Below, piece after piece: positions 25,482-36,581 of a stretch of 64,000 nucleotides of DNA. The DNA is from Phyllobacterium endophyticum (GTDB lineage Bacteria; Pseudomonadota; Alphaproteobacteria; Rhizobiales; Rhizobiaceae): positions 124,001 to 188,000 of the forward strand of contig NZ_PGGN01000005.1 in the NCBI RefSeq assembly GCF_003010935.1, in the 5' to 3' direction. Both the position numbers and the translations under genes were made by a program. The notes under the pieces are model-generated. The model saw only the letters and a program-made list of their open reading frames with translations. It had not been told where the DNA came from and searched no databases. The stretch's first letter is position 1. Each line of letters starts with the position of its first letter.

Positions 25482-26369
25482 CTAGTTCAGATCGCTACGG
25501 GCATCGAGCGCATCGCGCAGGCCATCGCCAATAAAATTAAAGCTGGTCACGGCAAGCGTGATCGCCACACCCGGAATAATGGCGAGCCAGGGTGCGGACT
25601 GCAGATATTGTTGCGCACCGTTGAGCATATTGCCCCAGCTCGGCAGGGGAGGCTGAATGCCATAGCCGAGAAAACTCACATAGGCCTCAAGGAGTATCGC
25701 CCTCGCCACAGTAAGTGTAGCCGCGACGATGATTGGTCCCATCGCGTTCGGCAGAAGTTCGCGAAACATGATCCAGCGGTTGCTGAGCCCGAGCATGCGC
25801 GCTGCCATGATGAAATCCCGCTCGCGCAGTGAACGCACCTCGGCCTCGACGATGCGTGCGACTTCCATCCAGCTTGTGATCGCGATGATGACCGTGATCA
25901 TGATCGGACTGGGTTTGATGAACGCGGCCAGGGCGAGAAGCAGAAAGATGCTTGGGAAAGACAGGACCGCGTCGACGAACCGCATCAGAACAGTGCCGAT
26001 CCGTCCGCCGTAATAACCGGCAACCACACCGATCGTTGCACCGATGAGCGTGCTCAGGACCATGGCAGCGAAACCCACCAGCATCGAAATCCTGCCTGCC
26101 ATCAACAGGCGGGCAGCAAGATCGCGCCCCAGGGGATCGGTGCCGAGAAAATGATATCCGGTCAGCGGCGGCGAAAAGCGTGCGCGCAGATCGATATAAA
26201 GATCATTGTAGGGCAGAAGGTAGGGACCGATGATGCAGGCAAGCGTGAGGATGATCACCATCACCACGCCGAGTGCAGCGAGCCTGTGCCGGACGAACCG
26301 CCGGAAGGTGCGGCTGTTCCACCACGCGGATTTGACGGAGATGGCGCCGGGTGTTGAGGAAACGGACAT
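25482..26369 (-). CDS. ABC transporter permease, DppC type
   Basis: Second inner-membrane permease of the peptide/opine-type importer, 295 residues, six helices. Marks are the early YHFLGTDPLGRDLAARLL (near 72), typical of DppC/OppC proteins, and the ATPase-contact loop FIMAARMLGLSNRWIMFREL near 190. It lies 10 bases downstream of the DppB gene and 13 upstream of the FAD oxidase. It pairs with DppB to form the channel, with the double ATPase encoded at 31921-33567 the likely motor since no other is in the cluster. Confidence 0.94.
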   Translation of the reverse strand: MSVSSTPGAISVKSAWWNSRTFRRFVRHRLAALGVVMVIILTLACIIGPYLLPYNDLYIDLRARFSPPLTGYHFLGTDPLGRDLAARLLMAGRISMLVGFAAMVLSTLIGATIGVVAGYYGGRIGTVLMRFVDAVLSFPSIFLLLALAAFIKPSPIMITVIIAITSWMEVARIVEAEVRSLRERDFIMAARMLGLSNRWIMFRELLPNAMGPIIVAATLTVARAILLEAYVSFLGYGIQPPLPSWGNMLNGAQQYLQSAPWLAIIPGVAITLAVTSFNFIGDGLRDALDARSDLN

Positions 26370-26379
26370 CGCGAACCCC

Positions 26380-27330
26380 CTATGTCAGCCGGATGCGCGG
26401 GTCGACGAATGCCGTAAGCAAGTCTGCCGCTAGATTGCTGAGAAGAACGAGAATGGCCGAGAACATCAGGAGGCCCATCACCACGGGATAGTCCTGATAG
26501 CCCAGGCTGTCGAGGAACAGACGCCCCATCCCCGGCCAGGTGAATACTGTCTCCGTCACGAGAGCTCCCCCGAGGAGCGTCGGCACCTGCAAGCCAGCCA
26601 GCGTTATCATCGGCAGCAATGCATTGCCGACCACATGCTTCATCAGGACCCGGCGCGGCGTCATGCCCTTGGCCCGGGCCGTGCGGACGAAATCCTGGTT
26701 AATCACATCAAGCGTCGCCGTTCGCATGTAGCGGCTCCAGACCGCCACATCGACAAGTGCCAGAACCATGGCCGGCATGATCAGGTGAACGGCGTAATCC
26801 AGGAACGAACCATTTCCGATCGTGTACATATTGCCTGCCGGCAGCCAGCCAAGCTTCAGCGAAAAAATGTAGATTGCAACCAGGCCGAACCAGAATGTCG
26901 GGATGGATAACGCGACCATGGCGCCAACCGTAGCGGCATAGTCGAAGATCGAATAGCGCTTCGTCGCACCCTTGATACCAACCCAGGTACCGATCGTGAC
27001 CGAGATGACCGTTGCCGTGCCCATGAGCAGCAGCGTCGCTCCGAAGTGCCCGCTGATGACATCGAGAACCGGACGGCTGTCGCGGAAGGAGCGTCCCCAA
27101 TCGCCGCGAAGCAACCGCCAGAACCAGTCCGCATATTGCACGATCAGAGGCCGGTCGAGACCCATTTGCGCCGAGATCCGGTCAAGGTCGGCCTGGGTCA
27201 TGCCCGGCGTCAGCGCAAATTGCGACAGCGGGCCACCGGGCGCCAGATTGAGCACGGCGAAGCCGATCATGGATACCAGCACGAGCAGCACGAGGCTTTG
27301 CCCGAGCCTGTTCAATATGTATCGCGTCAT
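26380..27330 (-). CDS. ABC transporter permease, DppB type
   Basis: Inner-membrane permease of 316 residues, usual length. MTRYILNRLGQSLVLLVLVSM starts the first helix. LAPGGPLSQFALTPGMTQ and LDRPLIVQYADWFWRLLRG are the periplasmic signature, and [19 protein letters not shown] (near 215) is the ATPase-contact loop. It sits 67 bases downstream of the binding-protein gene. It resembles the truncated DppB at the start of the window in plan, but belongs to a distinct transporter. Confidence 0.94.
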   Translation of the reverse strand: MTRYILNRLGQSLVLLVLVSMIGFAVLNLAPGGPLSQFALTPGMTQADLDRISAQMGLDRPLIVQYADWFWRLLRGDWGRSFRDSRPVLDVISGHFGATLLLMGTATVISVTIGTWVGIKGATKRYSIFDYAATVGAMVALSIPTFWFGLVAIYIFSLKLGWLPAGNMYTIGNGSFLDYAVHLIMPAMVLALVDVAVWSRYMRTATLDVINQDFVRTARAKGMTPRRVLMKHVVGNALLPMITLAGLQVPTLLGGALVTETVFTWPGMGRLFLDSLGYQDYPVVMGLLMFSAILVLLSNLAADLLTAFVDPRIRLT

Positions 27331-27397
27331 TGCAACGATCTCCGGTAGCGGTTCGAAGGCTGGACGGGCCGGGATTGTCGCCCCGGCCCTTTCGATC

Positions 27398-29074
27398 CTA
27401 TGCCTCTTCCCAGTACCAGGACCCGACGTTCCAGGAATCGATGCGATTGTTCACGTTGGGGGTGAAGCCGGTCATGCCCTTCTTGCGCCCCCGAATGGTC
27501 GCGTACTGGAAAATCGGCAGGAACGGCAATTCGGAGCGGATGATCTCCTGTATCTTGAGATAGGACTTCTTGCGCTCTTCCGGCACGAAAACCTGTCCAC
27601 CCTCGGCAAGAAGCTTGTCGACTTCGGGGTTGGAGTACTGCCACGTGTTCTGGCCCGCCCCTCCCTTCGCATTGATCGAGCTTGTCAGGAAATAGTCCGA
27701 TGTGTCGGGATCGGGTCCCGTGAGAAAGTCGAGACCCACGACGACGGAATCGAATTTCGACTGCATCCAGTATTCGCCCCACATGACTGCCGGCGGCAGG
27801 TTGGAGATTGTCATCTCCACGCCGACATCCTTGAACGATTGCTGCATGAACTGCTGCACCTGTTCGCGAATGTGATTGCCTGCCGTGGTCGAGTTGGAGA
27901 ACGAAAGCCGCACCCCATCCTTGGCGCGGATACCGTCTTCGCCCGGTTTCCAGCCGGCATCGTCCAGCAGTTTCTTGGCTTTCTCGATGTCGAATTCATG
28001 CTTGGGCAGATCGGGATTGAAGTAGAAGGATTGCTGCGGCATGTAGGTTTCCGTCGGTGCCGGCAAACCATAGTAGAGAGCGTCGATGATGGTTGTCTTG
28101 TCGAGCGCATGATAGAGCGCCTGACGAACGGCAGGATCCTTGAACTGCGGCTTTTCCATATTGAAAGTGACCGACTCGACCGTCCCTCCGGGAACCACCT
28201 GCACCGTCTTGCCTTCCAGCGCCTTGGCCTCGTCGTAATGATCGGGCGTGATCCATTGCAGGCCGGTGACATCGATATCGCCGGTCTTGAACTGGGTATA
28301 GAGTACTGTGAGATCCGGAATGTATTTGTAGATTACCCGTTCCAGATAAGGACCCTCTCCATAGTAATCCGTGTTTGCAGCGAGTTCGATATGATCGCCC
28401 GCAACCCGTTCGACCCATTTGAACGGCCCCGTGCCAACAGGTGCGTTGTTGAAGGGTGCGGTATTCCTGTCTTTTTCCGGCTCGAGAATATGCTTGGGGA
28501 CGATGAAGGTCGCGGCCAGGATCGAAGCATAAGGCGCGTAGGGCTTTTCCATCCGCCAGGTGATTTCCGTCGGCGAGACAACCTTGATGTCGCGAACCTG
28601 ATCATGGCCCGCCCGACGCGCGCTGCGGAAGTCCTTGTCGACGACGAGGTCGAGCGTGAATTTTACGTCCTCGGCGGTAAACGGCTTGCCGTCATGCCAC
28701 TTCACGCCGTCGCGCAGTTTCACCTTCCAGTTGAGGCCGTCGGCGGAGATACCGCCATTGTCCACTGTCGGAACCTCGACAGCGAGCGCCGGTGTGAACT
28801 TGCCTTCCGGGTCGACGTTGAACAGCGGGTCGAAGACACTGAAATGGATACCTTCGTCCACTTCGATATGCAGCATGTGCGGGTTGAAAACCGTTGGCTC
28901 CTGCGAGAAACCGATGATGACCTGGCCCTTGGGAGCCGAGGGCGGAGCAGCATAAGCCTTGTCACGCCCGAGGATGCCCGGCATGACGAGACCAGTTGCA
29001 CCAACGACGCCCATCATCGCCAATGCCTGGCGCCTGGTTGGGTGGAGAATTGAATTTCGATGCTTATCAGACAT
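27398..29074 (-). CDS. ABC transporter substrate-binding protein, SBP_bac_5 family, with Tat-type signal
   Basis: Periplasmic binding protein of 558 residues. The N-terminus carries a twin-arginine motif (HPTRRQALAMMGVVGATGL) and a cut site near KAYA-A, so it is probably exported folded by Tat, unlike the Sec-type binding proteins elsewhere here. Mature-domain marks are GFSQEPTVFNPHM, LRDGVKWHDGKPFTAEDVKF and NAPVGTGPFKWVERVAG. It is the first transport gene after a 105-base gap from the FAD oxidase/SDR/MarR genes and directs an oligopeptide-, opine- or amino-acid-like solute to the permeases encoded downstream. Confidence 0.93.
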   Translation of the reverse strand: MSDKHRNSILHPTRRQALAMMGVVGATGLVMPGILGRDKAYAAPPSAPKGQVIIGFSQEPTVFNPHMLHIEVDEGIHFSVFDPLFNVDPEGKFTPALAVEVPTVDNGGISADGLNWKVKLRDGVKWHDGKPFTAEDVKFTLDLVVDKDFRSARRAGHDQVRDIKVVSPTEITWRMEKPYAPYASILAATFIVPKHILEPEKDRNTAPFNNAPVGTGPFKWVERVAGDHIELAANTDYYGEGPYLERVIYKYIPDLTVLYTQFKTGDIDVTGLQWITPDHYDEAKALEGKTVQVVPGGTVESVTFNMEKPQFKDPAVRQALYHALDKTTIIDALYYGLPAPTETYMPQQSFYFNPDLPKHEFDIEKAKKLLDDAGWKPGEDGIRAKDGVRLSFSNSTTAGNHIREQVQQFMQQSFKDVGVEMTISNLPPAVMWGEYWMQSKFDSVVVGLDFLTGPDPDTSDYFLTSSINAKGGAGQNTWQYSNPEVDKLLAEGGQVFVPEERKKSYLKIQEIIRSELPFLPIFQYATIRGRKKGMTGFTPNVNNRIDSWNVGSWYWEEA

Positions 29075-29179
29075 TGTCGTTTCCCTTCTTTATTGGTTTG
29101 TTCAATGTACCAGTCTGCATTCTATCTGCCGTTCGGCAGAGCATTCTCGTTACCGCGTGGCTCCTCAACCACGCCGATC

Positions 29180-30511
29180 TCAGAACCCGCTGAGCGGCCG
29201 CACCTTCGTGCCGTCGCTGAAGCGGGAAAAACGGAAATCCGTCGGGTCGACGACGGGCGAGCGGCCGGTTACGATATCCGCCATCAGGCGGCCTGCCGCC
29301 GGCCCGATGCCGAACCCATGCCCTGAAAACCCGGTTGCGATGTGAAAGCCCGGAATCTGGTCCACTGCGGAAATCACGGGAATAGCATCGGGTGTGACGT
29401 CGATATAGCCAGCCCAGCGCTGGGCAATCTCGGCCTTGTTGAAGACCGGAAAGGCAGCCTTGAGCCCGTTGAACGCTTTGTTCGACATGTCCAGCGAAGG
29501 CTTGGGGTCGAGCACCCTGTTATATTCGAACGGACTTGCCTCATCCATGTTCCAGCGCGCCGGCATGCGCGCTTCTTCGAAGAAGCGGCCGCCAAACCGG
29601 AATGACAGGGAGCTCCATTCCATTTTGAGCGCGGGAAGAAAATTCAGCGCGTAGCGGAAGGATTTCGGTACGATATCGACGATGTTCTCGTGCCCGGACG
29701 CAATCGTGTAGCCGCCATCCTGGCGCTTGCGTATGGCGAAGTCCTTGGACCAGAGAGCGGCCTCCGGCCCGCCTTCCAGCGGCTTCGTCCGCAGTACGGT
29801 GTTCATCACCTTCAGTTGCGGCAGGTCTATTCCATAGAGGCCGCAGAAGAGATTGGACCAGGCGCCGCCGGCGAGAACGACAGCGTCGCAGGCGATGCGG
29901 CCGCGCTCGGTAACGACACCGGAGACCTTGCCGCCGGACGTTTCGATGCCGCGCACTGCGCATTCGGTGAGGATCGCCGCCCCTTTGTCGCGCGCAGCTT
30001 CAGCCACGGCCGGGGCGGCCTTTTGCGGTTCGGCGCGGCCGTCGGCAGGCGTGTAGAGGGCACCCTTGAGTTTCATGTTGCCGCCGGGCAGGAGCGCGTC
30101 GAGTTCAGCGCCGCTGACCATCCTGCTCGGCAGTTGATAGCCCTCGAGATTCTTGCCCCAGCTTTCATGCTCTTCATAGGATTTGTCGTCGGGGCAGGCG
30201 AATATGATGCCGGCACGCTTGTAGCCCGTGTCGCGGCCCAGCCGTTTGTCGAAACCCGACCAGATGCGCAGCGCCTCGGCCATGAGCGGCACTTCGCGCG
30301 GATCGCGCCTGGAAATGCGTACCCAGCCCCAATTGCGGCTCGATTGTTCCTGGCCGATGCCTCCCTTTTCGCACAGCGCCACCTTTTGGCCGCGCTCGGC
30401 AAGTTCCAGCGCTGTCGAGGTGCCGATAATACCGCCACCGATAACAACAACGTCGACTTTTTCAGGCAGGTTTTCGTCGCCGTTAACGCGCACGACATAA
30501 GGACCGGGCAT
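29180..30511 (-). CDS. FAD-dependent oxidoreductase, DAO superfamily
   Basis: Flavoprotein of 443 residues with VDVVVIGGGIIGTSTALELA near residue 19, CEKGGIGQEQSSRNWGWVR (FAD-binding GxGxxSSRN segment, near 48) and the C-terminal ATGFSGHGFGIGPAAGRLMA typical of glycine/D-amino-acid oxidase-type enzymes. It should oxidise an amine bond (N-methyl or N-carboxyalkyl amino acid, D-amino acid or opine). One base separates it from the SDR gene upstream and 105 bases from the binding protein downstream. A second, more PuuB-like member lies at the other end of the transport genes. Confidence 0.91.
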   Translation of the reverse strand: MPGPYVVRVNGDENLPEKVDVVVIGGGIIGTSTALELAERGQKVALCEKGGIGQEQSSRNWGWVRISRRDPREVPLMAEALRIWSGFDKRLGRDTGYKRAGIIFACPDDKSYEEHESWGKNLEGYQLPSRMVSGAELDALLPGGNMKLKGALYTPADGRAEPQKAAPAVAEAARDKGAAILTECAVRGIETSGGKVSGVVTERGRIACDAVVLAGGAWSNLFCGLYGIDLPQLKVMNTVLRTKPLEGGPEAALWSKDFAIRKRQDGGYTIASGHENIVDIVPKSFRYALNFLPALKMEWSSLSFRFGGRFFEEARMPARWNMDEASPFEYNRVLDPKPSLDMSNKAFNGLKAAFPVFNKAEIAQRWAGYIDVTPDAIPVISAVDQIPGFHIATGFSGHGFGIGPAAGRLMADIVTGRSPVVDPTDFRFSRFSDGTKVRPLSGF

Positions 30512-30512
30512 T

Positions 30513-31211
30513 TTAATAGGATTCCTCTAACTGGCAGTTGATGGTGAATTCGGCGACGCTCGCCTCATTGGGAAGGTCGAGCAGCATTACAGCGATCCGG
30601 CCGATGTCGTCGGGATCGGTCATGAGTTCATCGGGGCGGTTGGTCAGGGCCCGTGCCATGTCCGTTGCGACAAAACCCGGACATAGCGCCGTTGCGCGTA
30701 TGCCAAGGTCCCAGCCCGCGTGGCGAATGCCGTGTGCAAGCGCGACGGCACCGAACTTGGAGATGGAGTAGAGGCCGGCCCCCGCGGATTTGACGCGCTT
30801 GCCGGAGAGCGAACCGAGTATGATCACGCGGCCCCGGCCACTCTTGCCGAGGGCGTCCCAGGCTGCCGCAGCCAAGCGGCGCGGTGCTTTGACATTGACT
30901 GCCAGCATCGCATCGAGCTCGCTGTCATCGGCTTCGATGACGTTCTTCGGGATCATGATGCCGGCGTTGGCGATAACCGCGTCGATCCGCCCGAACTTCG
31001 ACAATGCCCGCTTTGCCCATTCGGCCTCCGCCGATGGGTCATCGGCATCGTAGGAAACCAGTTGCACGCGTTCCGGATCAGCCCAGTCCGGCAATTGCGG
31101 TTTGCGCATTCCGAGGGATAAACGCCATCCCGCAGCGCCAAGAAGACGGGCAATCGCTTCGCCTATCCCCCTGTTTGCCCCCGATATCAAAACGACGCGT
31201 TCTTCGCTCAT
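30513..31211 (-). CDS. SDR family NAD(P)-dependent oxidoreductase
   Basis: Short-chain dehydrogenase of 232 residues with an intact active site: cofactor motif LISGANRGIGEAIARLLG (8-25), VIANAG near 80, catalytic Ser in ILGSLSGK near 132 and the Tyr-Lys pair in GLYSISKFGA near 147. It begins one base after the MarR stop and ends one base before the FAD oxidase, so it is firmly in the catabolic transcript. It could reduce or oxidise the aldehyde, keto or alcohol product of the oxidase. The substrate is not evident. Confidence 0.92.
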   Translation of the reverse strand: MSEERVVLISGANRGIGEAIARLLGAAGWRLSLGMRKPQLPDWADPERVQLVSYDADDPSAEAEWAKRALSKFGRIDAVIANAGIMIPKNVIEADDSELDAMLAVNVKAPRRLAAAAWDALGKSGRGRVIILGSLSGKRVKSAGAGLYSISKFGAVALAHGIRHAGWDLGIRATALCPGFVATDMARALTNRPDELMTDPDDIGRIAVMLLDLPNEASVAEFTINCQLEESY

Positions 31212-31212
31212 A

Positions 31213-31707
31213 TCAATGTTGCTCCCCCGTCATCCCAACCATCTTCCGGTATGCACGCCGCAATATGTCCATGACTTGCGCCTGCTCCTCTTCGGCAATG
31301 AACGAGAAGAAATCCTTTGATTGTTCGGTGACGATCGGCCGGATGGTTGCGGCAAGCTCGGCGCCTTTCGGCGTCACGAACAGCTCGTGTGCACGTCGCT
31401 CGCGTTCTGACGTTTGCCGTGTCAGCAAGCCATGCTCTATCATCTGGTCGATGAGACGTCCCATGGCCGACCGATCCTTCATGATGATCTGCGCAATGAC
31501 CGAAGGCCGAATACCCGGATGGCTGTCAACAAGCAGAAGCGTGGTGATCTTGCCTGTGCCGCGCGCCACATCGTATCCCTCCAGGCGCTCGTCCAGGTCG
31601 CGGGACACCGCGATGTTCATCGTGCGGATGTAGAAACTCAACGTATTCTCGAGCACGTCCAGATCGACATGTTCGATCGTCGTCGGCTTTGGAGTTACCT
31701 TCGGCAT
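31213..31707 (-). CDS. MarR-family transcriptional regulator
   Basis: Winged-helix regulator of 164 residues: LVDSHPGIRPSVIAQIIMKD, then DRSAMGRLIDQMIEHGLLTRQ (recognition region) and the RRAHELFVTPKGAELA wing. The start is ATG 31707 with AAGGA upstream. A TTG 51 bases earlier has no ribosome site. As first gene of the SDR-oxidase-transporter unit it probably controls it. A 7-bp inverted repeat (31803-31827) lies about 100 bases upstream and is a candidate operator. Confidence 0.9.
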   Translation of the reverse strand: MPKVTPKPTTIEHVDLDVLENTLSFYIRTMNIAVSRDLDERLEGYDVARGTGKITTLLLVDSHPGIRPSVIAQIIMKDRSAMGRLIDQMIEHGLLTRQTSERERRAHELFVTPKGAELAATIRPIVTEQSKDFFSFIAEEEQAQVMDILRRAYRKMVGMTGEQH

Positions 31708-31802
31708 TGGGCAAATTCCTTCGGTTCCCGACACGTTCCGATACGTCCAGGCTTCCAAGGCTTGTAAATTGGTTATGCAGCTTTCAATTCACATGCTTCG
31801 GC

Positions 31803-31827
31803 AAATAGTGGACAAATGCAACTATTT
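31803..31827. promoter_or_regulatory. Inverted repeat, possible MarR operator
   Basis: AAATAGT (31803-31809) and ACTATTT (31821-31827) form perfect arms around 11 bases. The site is 96-120 bases upstream of the MarR start and downstream of the ATPase gene, in the only gap large enough to hold a promoter for the MarR-led operon. Confidence 0.4.
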
Positions 31828-31869
31828 TTTTGTGTCAGCTTGCAGGAATAAGACGTGAACAGGGAAATT

Positions 31870-31893
31870 GCCCGTTTGACAGGCCAAACGGGC
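31870..31893 (-). terminator. Hairpin downstream of the double ATPase gene
   Basis: GCCCGTTTG (31870-31878) and CAAACGGGC (31885-31893) give a perfect 9-bp stem with a 6-base loop, 28 bases past the ATPase stop. A smaller CGGGC/GCCCG hairpin lies between them. In the minus direction only AATTTCC follows, so the U tract is poor and full termination is uncertain. Confidence 0.45.
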
Positions 31894-31920
31894 GCTTGAC
31901 GGGCACTGAGAGCCCGATTT

Positions 31921-33567
<1,647 letters not shown>

Positions 33568-33724
33568 CACTCCGGCAATCCTTTCTGGTTTGATAAGTCC
33601 CCGATTCCCTGCTTCCATCGTGGCGATGAAGGCGCTGCATTGCAGCAACATGCGCGATTGGATCGTAGATTACAACGATGTCTCGCCTGTCGGTCTGCAT
33701 CGGCCGGGTTCAATGTGACAGCAT

Positions 33725-34660
33725 CTACTTGTCAGGCGCCCCGCCCGGCCGAAGATCCAGCACCCAGGTCTGACCCACCAGATCCTGGCCAAAGGAATGA
33801 TGTTTTTCCTCGTCCACAAGCTGAAATCCCGCTGCCTCATAGATGCGCCGGGCCGAGATCAGAATGTCGTTCGTCCAGAGTTTGATCTTGTGGTAGCCGA
33901 GTTCGCGCGCTCGATCGATACACATTGCGACGAGGGTTCGGCCGATACCAAGACAGCGGGCACTGGGTTCGACATAGAGCAGCCGCAATTGCGCGACCAT
34001 GGAATCGTCGCTCTGAACGAGGAATATCGAGCCTGCGATAGACCCCGCATACTCGGCGATCCACGCCGCCTCGCGTGCCGGCTCGAAGGTCGTCACGAAC
34101 TTGGACAGGATTTCCGCAACCAGCGCTTCATAGGTCCAGTCCAGACCATATTCCTCATGGTAGAGCACCGCTTGCCGGTGGATGACCCAGCCAAGATCGC
34201 CGGGGCGCGGGCTGCGATACGTCACCTTGTCCGGCGTCTGGTCCGTGTCGATAATGCTGCGTATCTGACGCATGGAAGAAATCAGCCGCCCGCGTTCATT
34301 GTCGTTGAGGGGAGCCAAAATGCGTTCGATCTGAAGTTGCGAACGCCGGTTCAGGCCCGAAAAAACCTCCTGGCCCGCTGGCGTCAGAGCGATGAGCCGC
34401 TGCCTGCCATGGGTTGAACTGGCACGAACGCGCACGAGCTTGCGCTTTTCGAAACGCGCCACGATGCGGCTGAGATGAGCCTTGTCCATCTGAAGGCTCC
34501 GGCCGAGATCGGCGGCTGTCTGCTCGCCATTGTTTGCCAGTTCGTAGAGCACCCGGCCCTCGGCCAAAGTGTAGTCGCTAGCAAGCAGATGCTTGTCGAG
34601 CAGTCCGATTTCCCTCGTGAAAAAGCGGTTGAAACTGCGGAATTCATCAACGGCACTCAT
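33725..34660 (-). CDS. MarR-GNAT fusion: regulator domain joined to an N-acetyltransferase
   Basis: Protein of 311 residues. The first half is a MarR winged helix: LAEGRVLYELANNGEQTAAD, then LGRSLQMDKAHLSRIVARFE (recognition helix) and RVRASSTHGRQRLIALTPAG (wing). From about residue 160 a GNAT acetyltransferase follows (YRSPRPGDLGWVIHRQAVLY, then LYVEPSARCLGIGRTLVAMC as the acetyl-CoA loop, and YEAAGFQLVDE). This architecture is a known family. Either acetylation or acetyl-CoA sensing may be tied to gene control. ATG 34660 has GAGG upstream, and a perfect 19-bp palindrome (34672-34690) lies 12 bases in front of the gene, so autoregulation is very likely. Confidence 0.92.
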   Translation of the reverse strand: MSAVDEFRSFNRFFTREIGLLDKHLLASDYTLAEGRVLYELANNGEQTAADLGRSLQMDKAHLSRIVARFEKRKLVRVRASSTHGRQRLIALTPAGQEVFSGLNRRSQLQIERILAPLNDNERGRLISSMRQIRSIIDTDQTPDKVTYRSPRPGDLGWVIHRQAVLYHEEYGLDWTYEALVAEILSKFVTTFEPAREAAWIAEYAGSIAGSIFLVQSDDSMVAQLRLLYVEPSARCLGIGRTLVAMCIDRARELGYHKIKLWTNDILISARRIYEAAGFQLVDEEKHHSFGQDLVGQTWVLDLRPGGAPDK

Positions 34661-34671
34661 GTGAAACCTCA

Positions 34672-34690
34672 ATGTTGTCAGTGACAACAT
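34672..34690. promoter_or_regulatory. Perfect 19-bp palindrome, predicted operator of the MarR-GNAT gene
   Basis: ATGTTGTCAGTGACAACAT: 9-bp arms (34672-34680 and 34682-34690) around a single G. Size and symmetry match MarR-family operators. It lies between the FAD-dehydrogenase stop and the MarR-GNAT start, overlapping where that gene's promoter or leader must be. Confidence 0.7.
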
Positions 34691-34756
34691 CTTATGCATC
34701 CTCTCATGGGATCGCAAGCCGGAAATGCGGACACAAGCTGGCTAGGTGAAGTCCGG

Positions 34757-36406
34757 TTATACTGCCTTGGCCGCGGCTCTACCGGCGGTCCGGCCCGAAA
34801 AGATGCAGCCGCCCAGAAAAGTTCCTTCGAGCGAATTATAGCCATGCATGCCGCCGCCGCCGAAACCCGCCGCCTCCCCCGCTGCATAGATACCGGGCAA
34901 CGGTTCCCCATCCGCCTTCAGGACGCGTGCACTCAAATCCGTCTCAATGCCGCCAAGCGATTTACGTGTCAGGACGTTGAGGCGCACCGCGATCAAAGGT
35001 CCATGCCTGGGATCGAGAATCTTGTGTGGCGGGACCACGCGAACCAGCCTGTCGCCGATATAGTTGCGGGCACCCCTTATCGCGGTGATCTGCGCGTCCT
35101 TTGTATATGGATTGTCGATCTCGCGATCACGGGCGATGATCTGAGCCTTCAACTTCTCTGCATGGATCAGGTTGTCGCCTGTCAAGGCGTTCATGCGGCG
35201 GACGAGTTCGGAAAAGTCCTTTTCCACGATGAAATCCTCTCCATTGTCGAGAAAGGCCTGGACTGGAGCCGGGACGCCACCCAGCGCACGCTTCAGTACC
35301 TGTCTCCAGCTTTTTGAGGTGAAGTCGGGGTTCTGCTCGGAGCCGGAAAGCGTGAACTCCTTTTTGACGATGGTCTGGTTCAGCACGAACCAGGAATAGT
35401 CAAAGCCGCTCTTCATCACATGGTCTAGCGTTGACAGCGTATCGAAGCCTGGCAGGCATGGCGCCGGCATACGGTTGCCCAGCGCGTCGAACCATAGCGA
35501 TGACGGCCCCGGCAGAATACGGATGGCGTGCTTGGTCCAGATCGGGTTCCAGTTGTTCACACCTTCGACATAGTGCCACATGCGGTCCTCGTTGATGAGA
35601 TGCGCTCCCGCCTTCTGTGCAACGCCCAGCATCAACCCATCCACATGGTCCGGCACGCCGCAGATGAGATGTTTCGGCTTTCCGAGCCGGGCGGGCCAGT
35701 TCTTGCGCACGAGATCATGGTTGCCGCCGATGCCGCCGCTGCAGACGATGATCGCCTGGGCCTTCAGGGAAAAGCTTCCGATGACACTGCGCGAGCTTGG
35801 CTCGCTGCGCTGGACATCGCTCGGCTGCAGAATTTCGCCATCGACCGTATCGAGCGCCCCCGCACTGGTGGCGAGTGCCGTTACCCGGTGCCGGAAGCGA
35901 AAAGCCAGGAGCCCGCTCTCCTCGGCTTCCCGTGCCCGCCGTACAAACGGCTCGACGACCCCAAGCCCCGTGCCCCACGTGATATGAAACCGGGGCACCG
36001 AGTTGCCGTGGCCAGTCGCGAGCGATCCACCGCGTTCGGCCCAGCCGACGACCGGAAACCAGCGCATGCCCTGCGCGTGCAGCCAGCTGCGTTTTTCACC
36101 CGCTGCAAAATCGACATAGGCCTCCGCCCACCGCCGCGGCCAGTGATCCTCCTCCCGGTCGAATCGGGCCGACCCCATCCAGTCCTGCAGGGCGAGTTCG
36201 TGCGAGTCCCTGATGCGCAATCGACGCTGCTCGGGAGAATCGACGAAGAACAATCCGCCGAAGGAACGCCACGCCTGGCCGCCGAGCGTTTGCTCCGGCT
36301 CCTGGTCGAGAATGATCACCTTCTTGCCGGCGTCCGTCAGTTCGGTAGCCGCAACAAGCCCCGCGAGGCCAGCACCTATGATAATTGCATCCGCATCATA
36401 ATTCAT
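34757..36406 (-). CDS. FAD-binding dehydrogenase, KsdD/fumarate-reductase-like
   Basis: Flavoprotein of 549 residues: ADAIIIGAGLAGLVAATELT near residue 5, LDQEPEQTLGGQAWRSFGG, and at the C-terminus GIYAAGEAAGFGGGGMHGYN with LEGTFLGGCIFSGRTAGR, the pattern of the FAD_binding_2 group (ketosteroid dehydrogenase, fumarate reductase flavoprotein). No signal peptide, so cytosolic. It likely oxidises or reduces a carbon-carbon bond next to a carbonyl. The substrate is unknown. The MarR-GNAT gene follows 96 bases downstream and may regulate it, although the palindrome is on the far side of this gene. Confidence 0.88.
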   Translation of the reverse strand: MNYDADAIIIGAGLAGLVAATELTDAGKKVIILDQEPEQTLGGQAWRSFGGLFFVDSPEQRRLRIRDSHELALQDWMGSARFDREEDHWPRRWAEAYVDFAAGEKRSWLHAQGMRWFPVVGWAERGGSLATGHGNSVPRFHITWGTGLGVVEPFVRRAREAEESGLLAFRFRHRVTALATSAGALDTVDGEILQPSDVQRSEPSSRSVIGSFSLKAQAIIVCSGGIGGNHDLVRKNWPARLGKPKHLICGVPDHVDGLMLGVAQKAGAHLINEDRMWHYVEGVNNWNPIWTKHAIRILPGPSSLWFDALGNRMPAPCLPGFDTLSTLDHVMKSGFDYSWFVLNQTIVKKEFTLSGSEQNPDFTSKSWRQVLKRALGGVPAPVQAFLDNGEDFIVEKDFSELVRRMNALTGDNLIHAEKLKAQIIARDREIDNPYTKDAQITAIRGARNYIGDRLVRVVPPHKILDPRHGPLIAVRLNVLTRKSLGGIETDLSARVLKADGEPLPGIYAAGEAAGFGGGGMHGYNSLEGTFLGGCIFSGRTAGRAAAKAV

Positions 36407-36581
36407 TTTGCCGATCCTTTGGCTAACGCATCGTCGAGATCAATATTCGCGGGAGTTTGAAGTGAAAAAAGTAGAACTGGAAACAAAAGCTTCGGCTCTT
36501 GCACAAGAATCTGGGTTTTTGGCGTAGGTTTAACTACCCGTGGTTGAAGATTAAGTGCAGCCGGTTGTTTTCCGTGTTTGG

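Noticed and set aside
26972..29053. Plus-strand open frame (693 codons) spanning the DppB and binding-protein genes
   Set aside because: It crosses two recognised genes on the other strand and shows no ribosome site or family motif.
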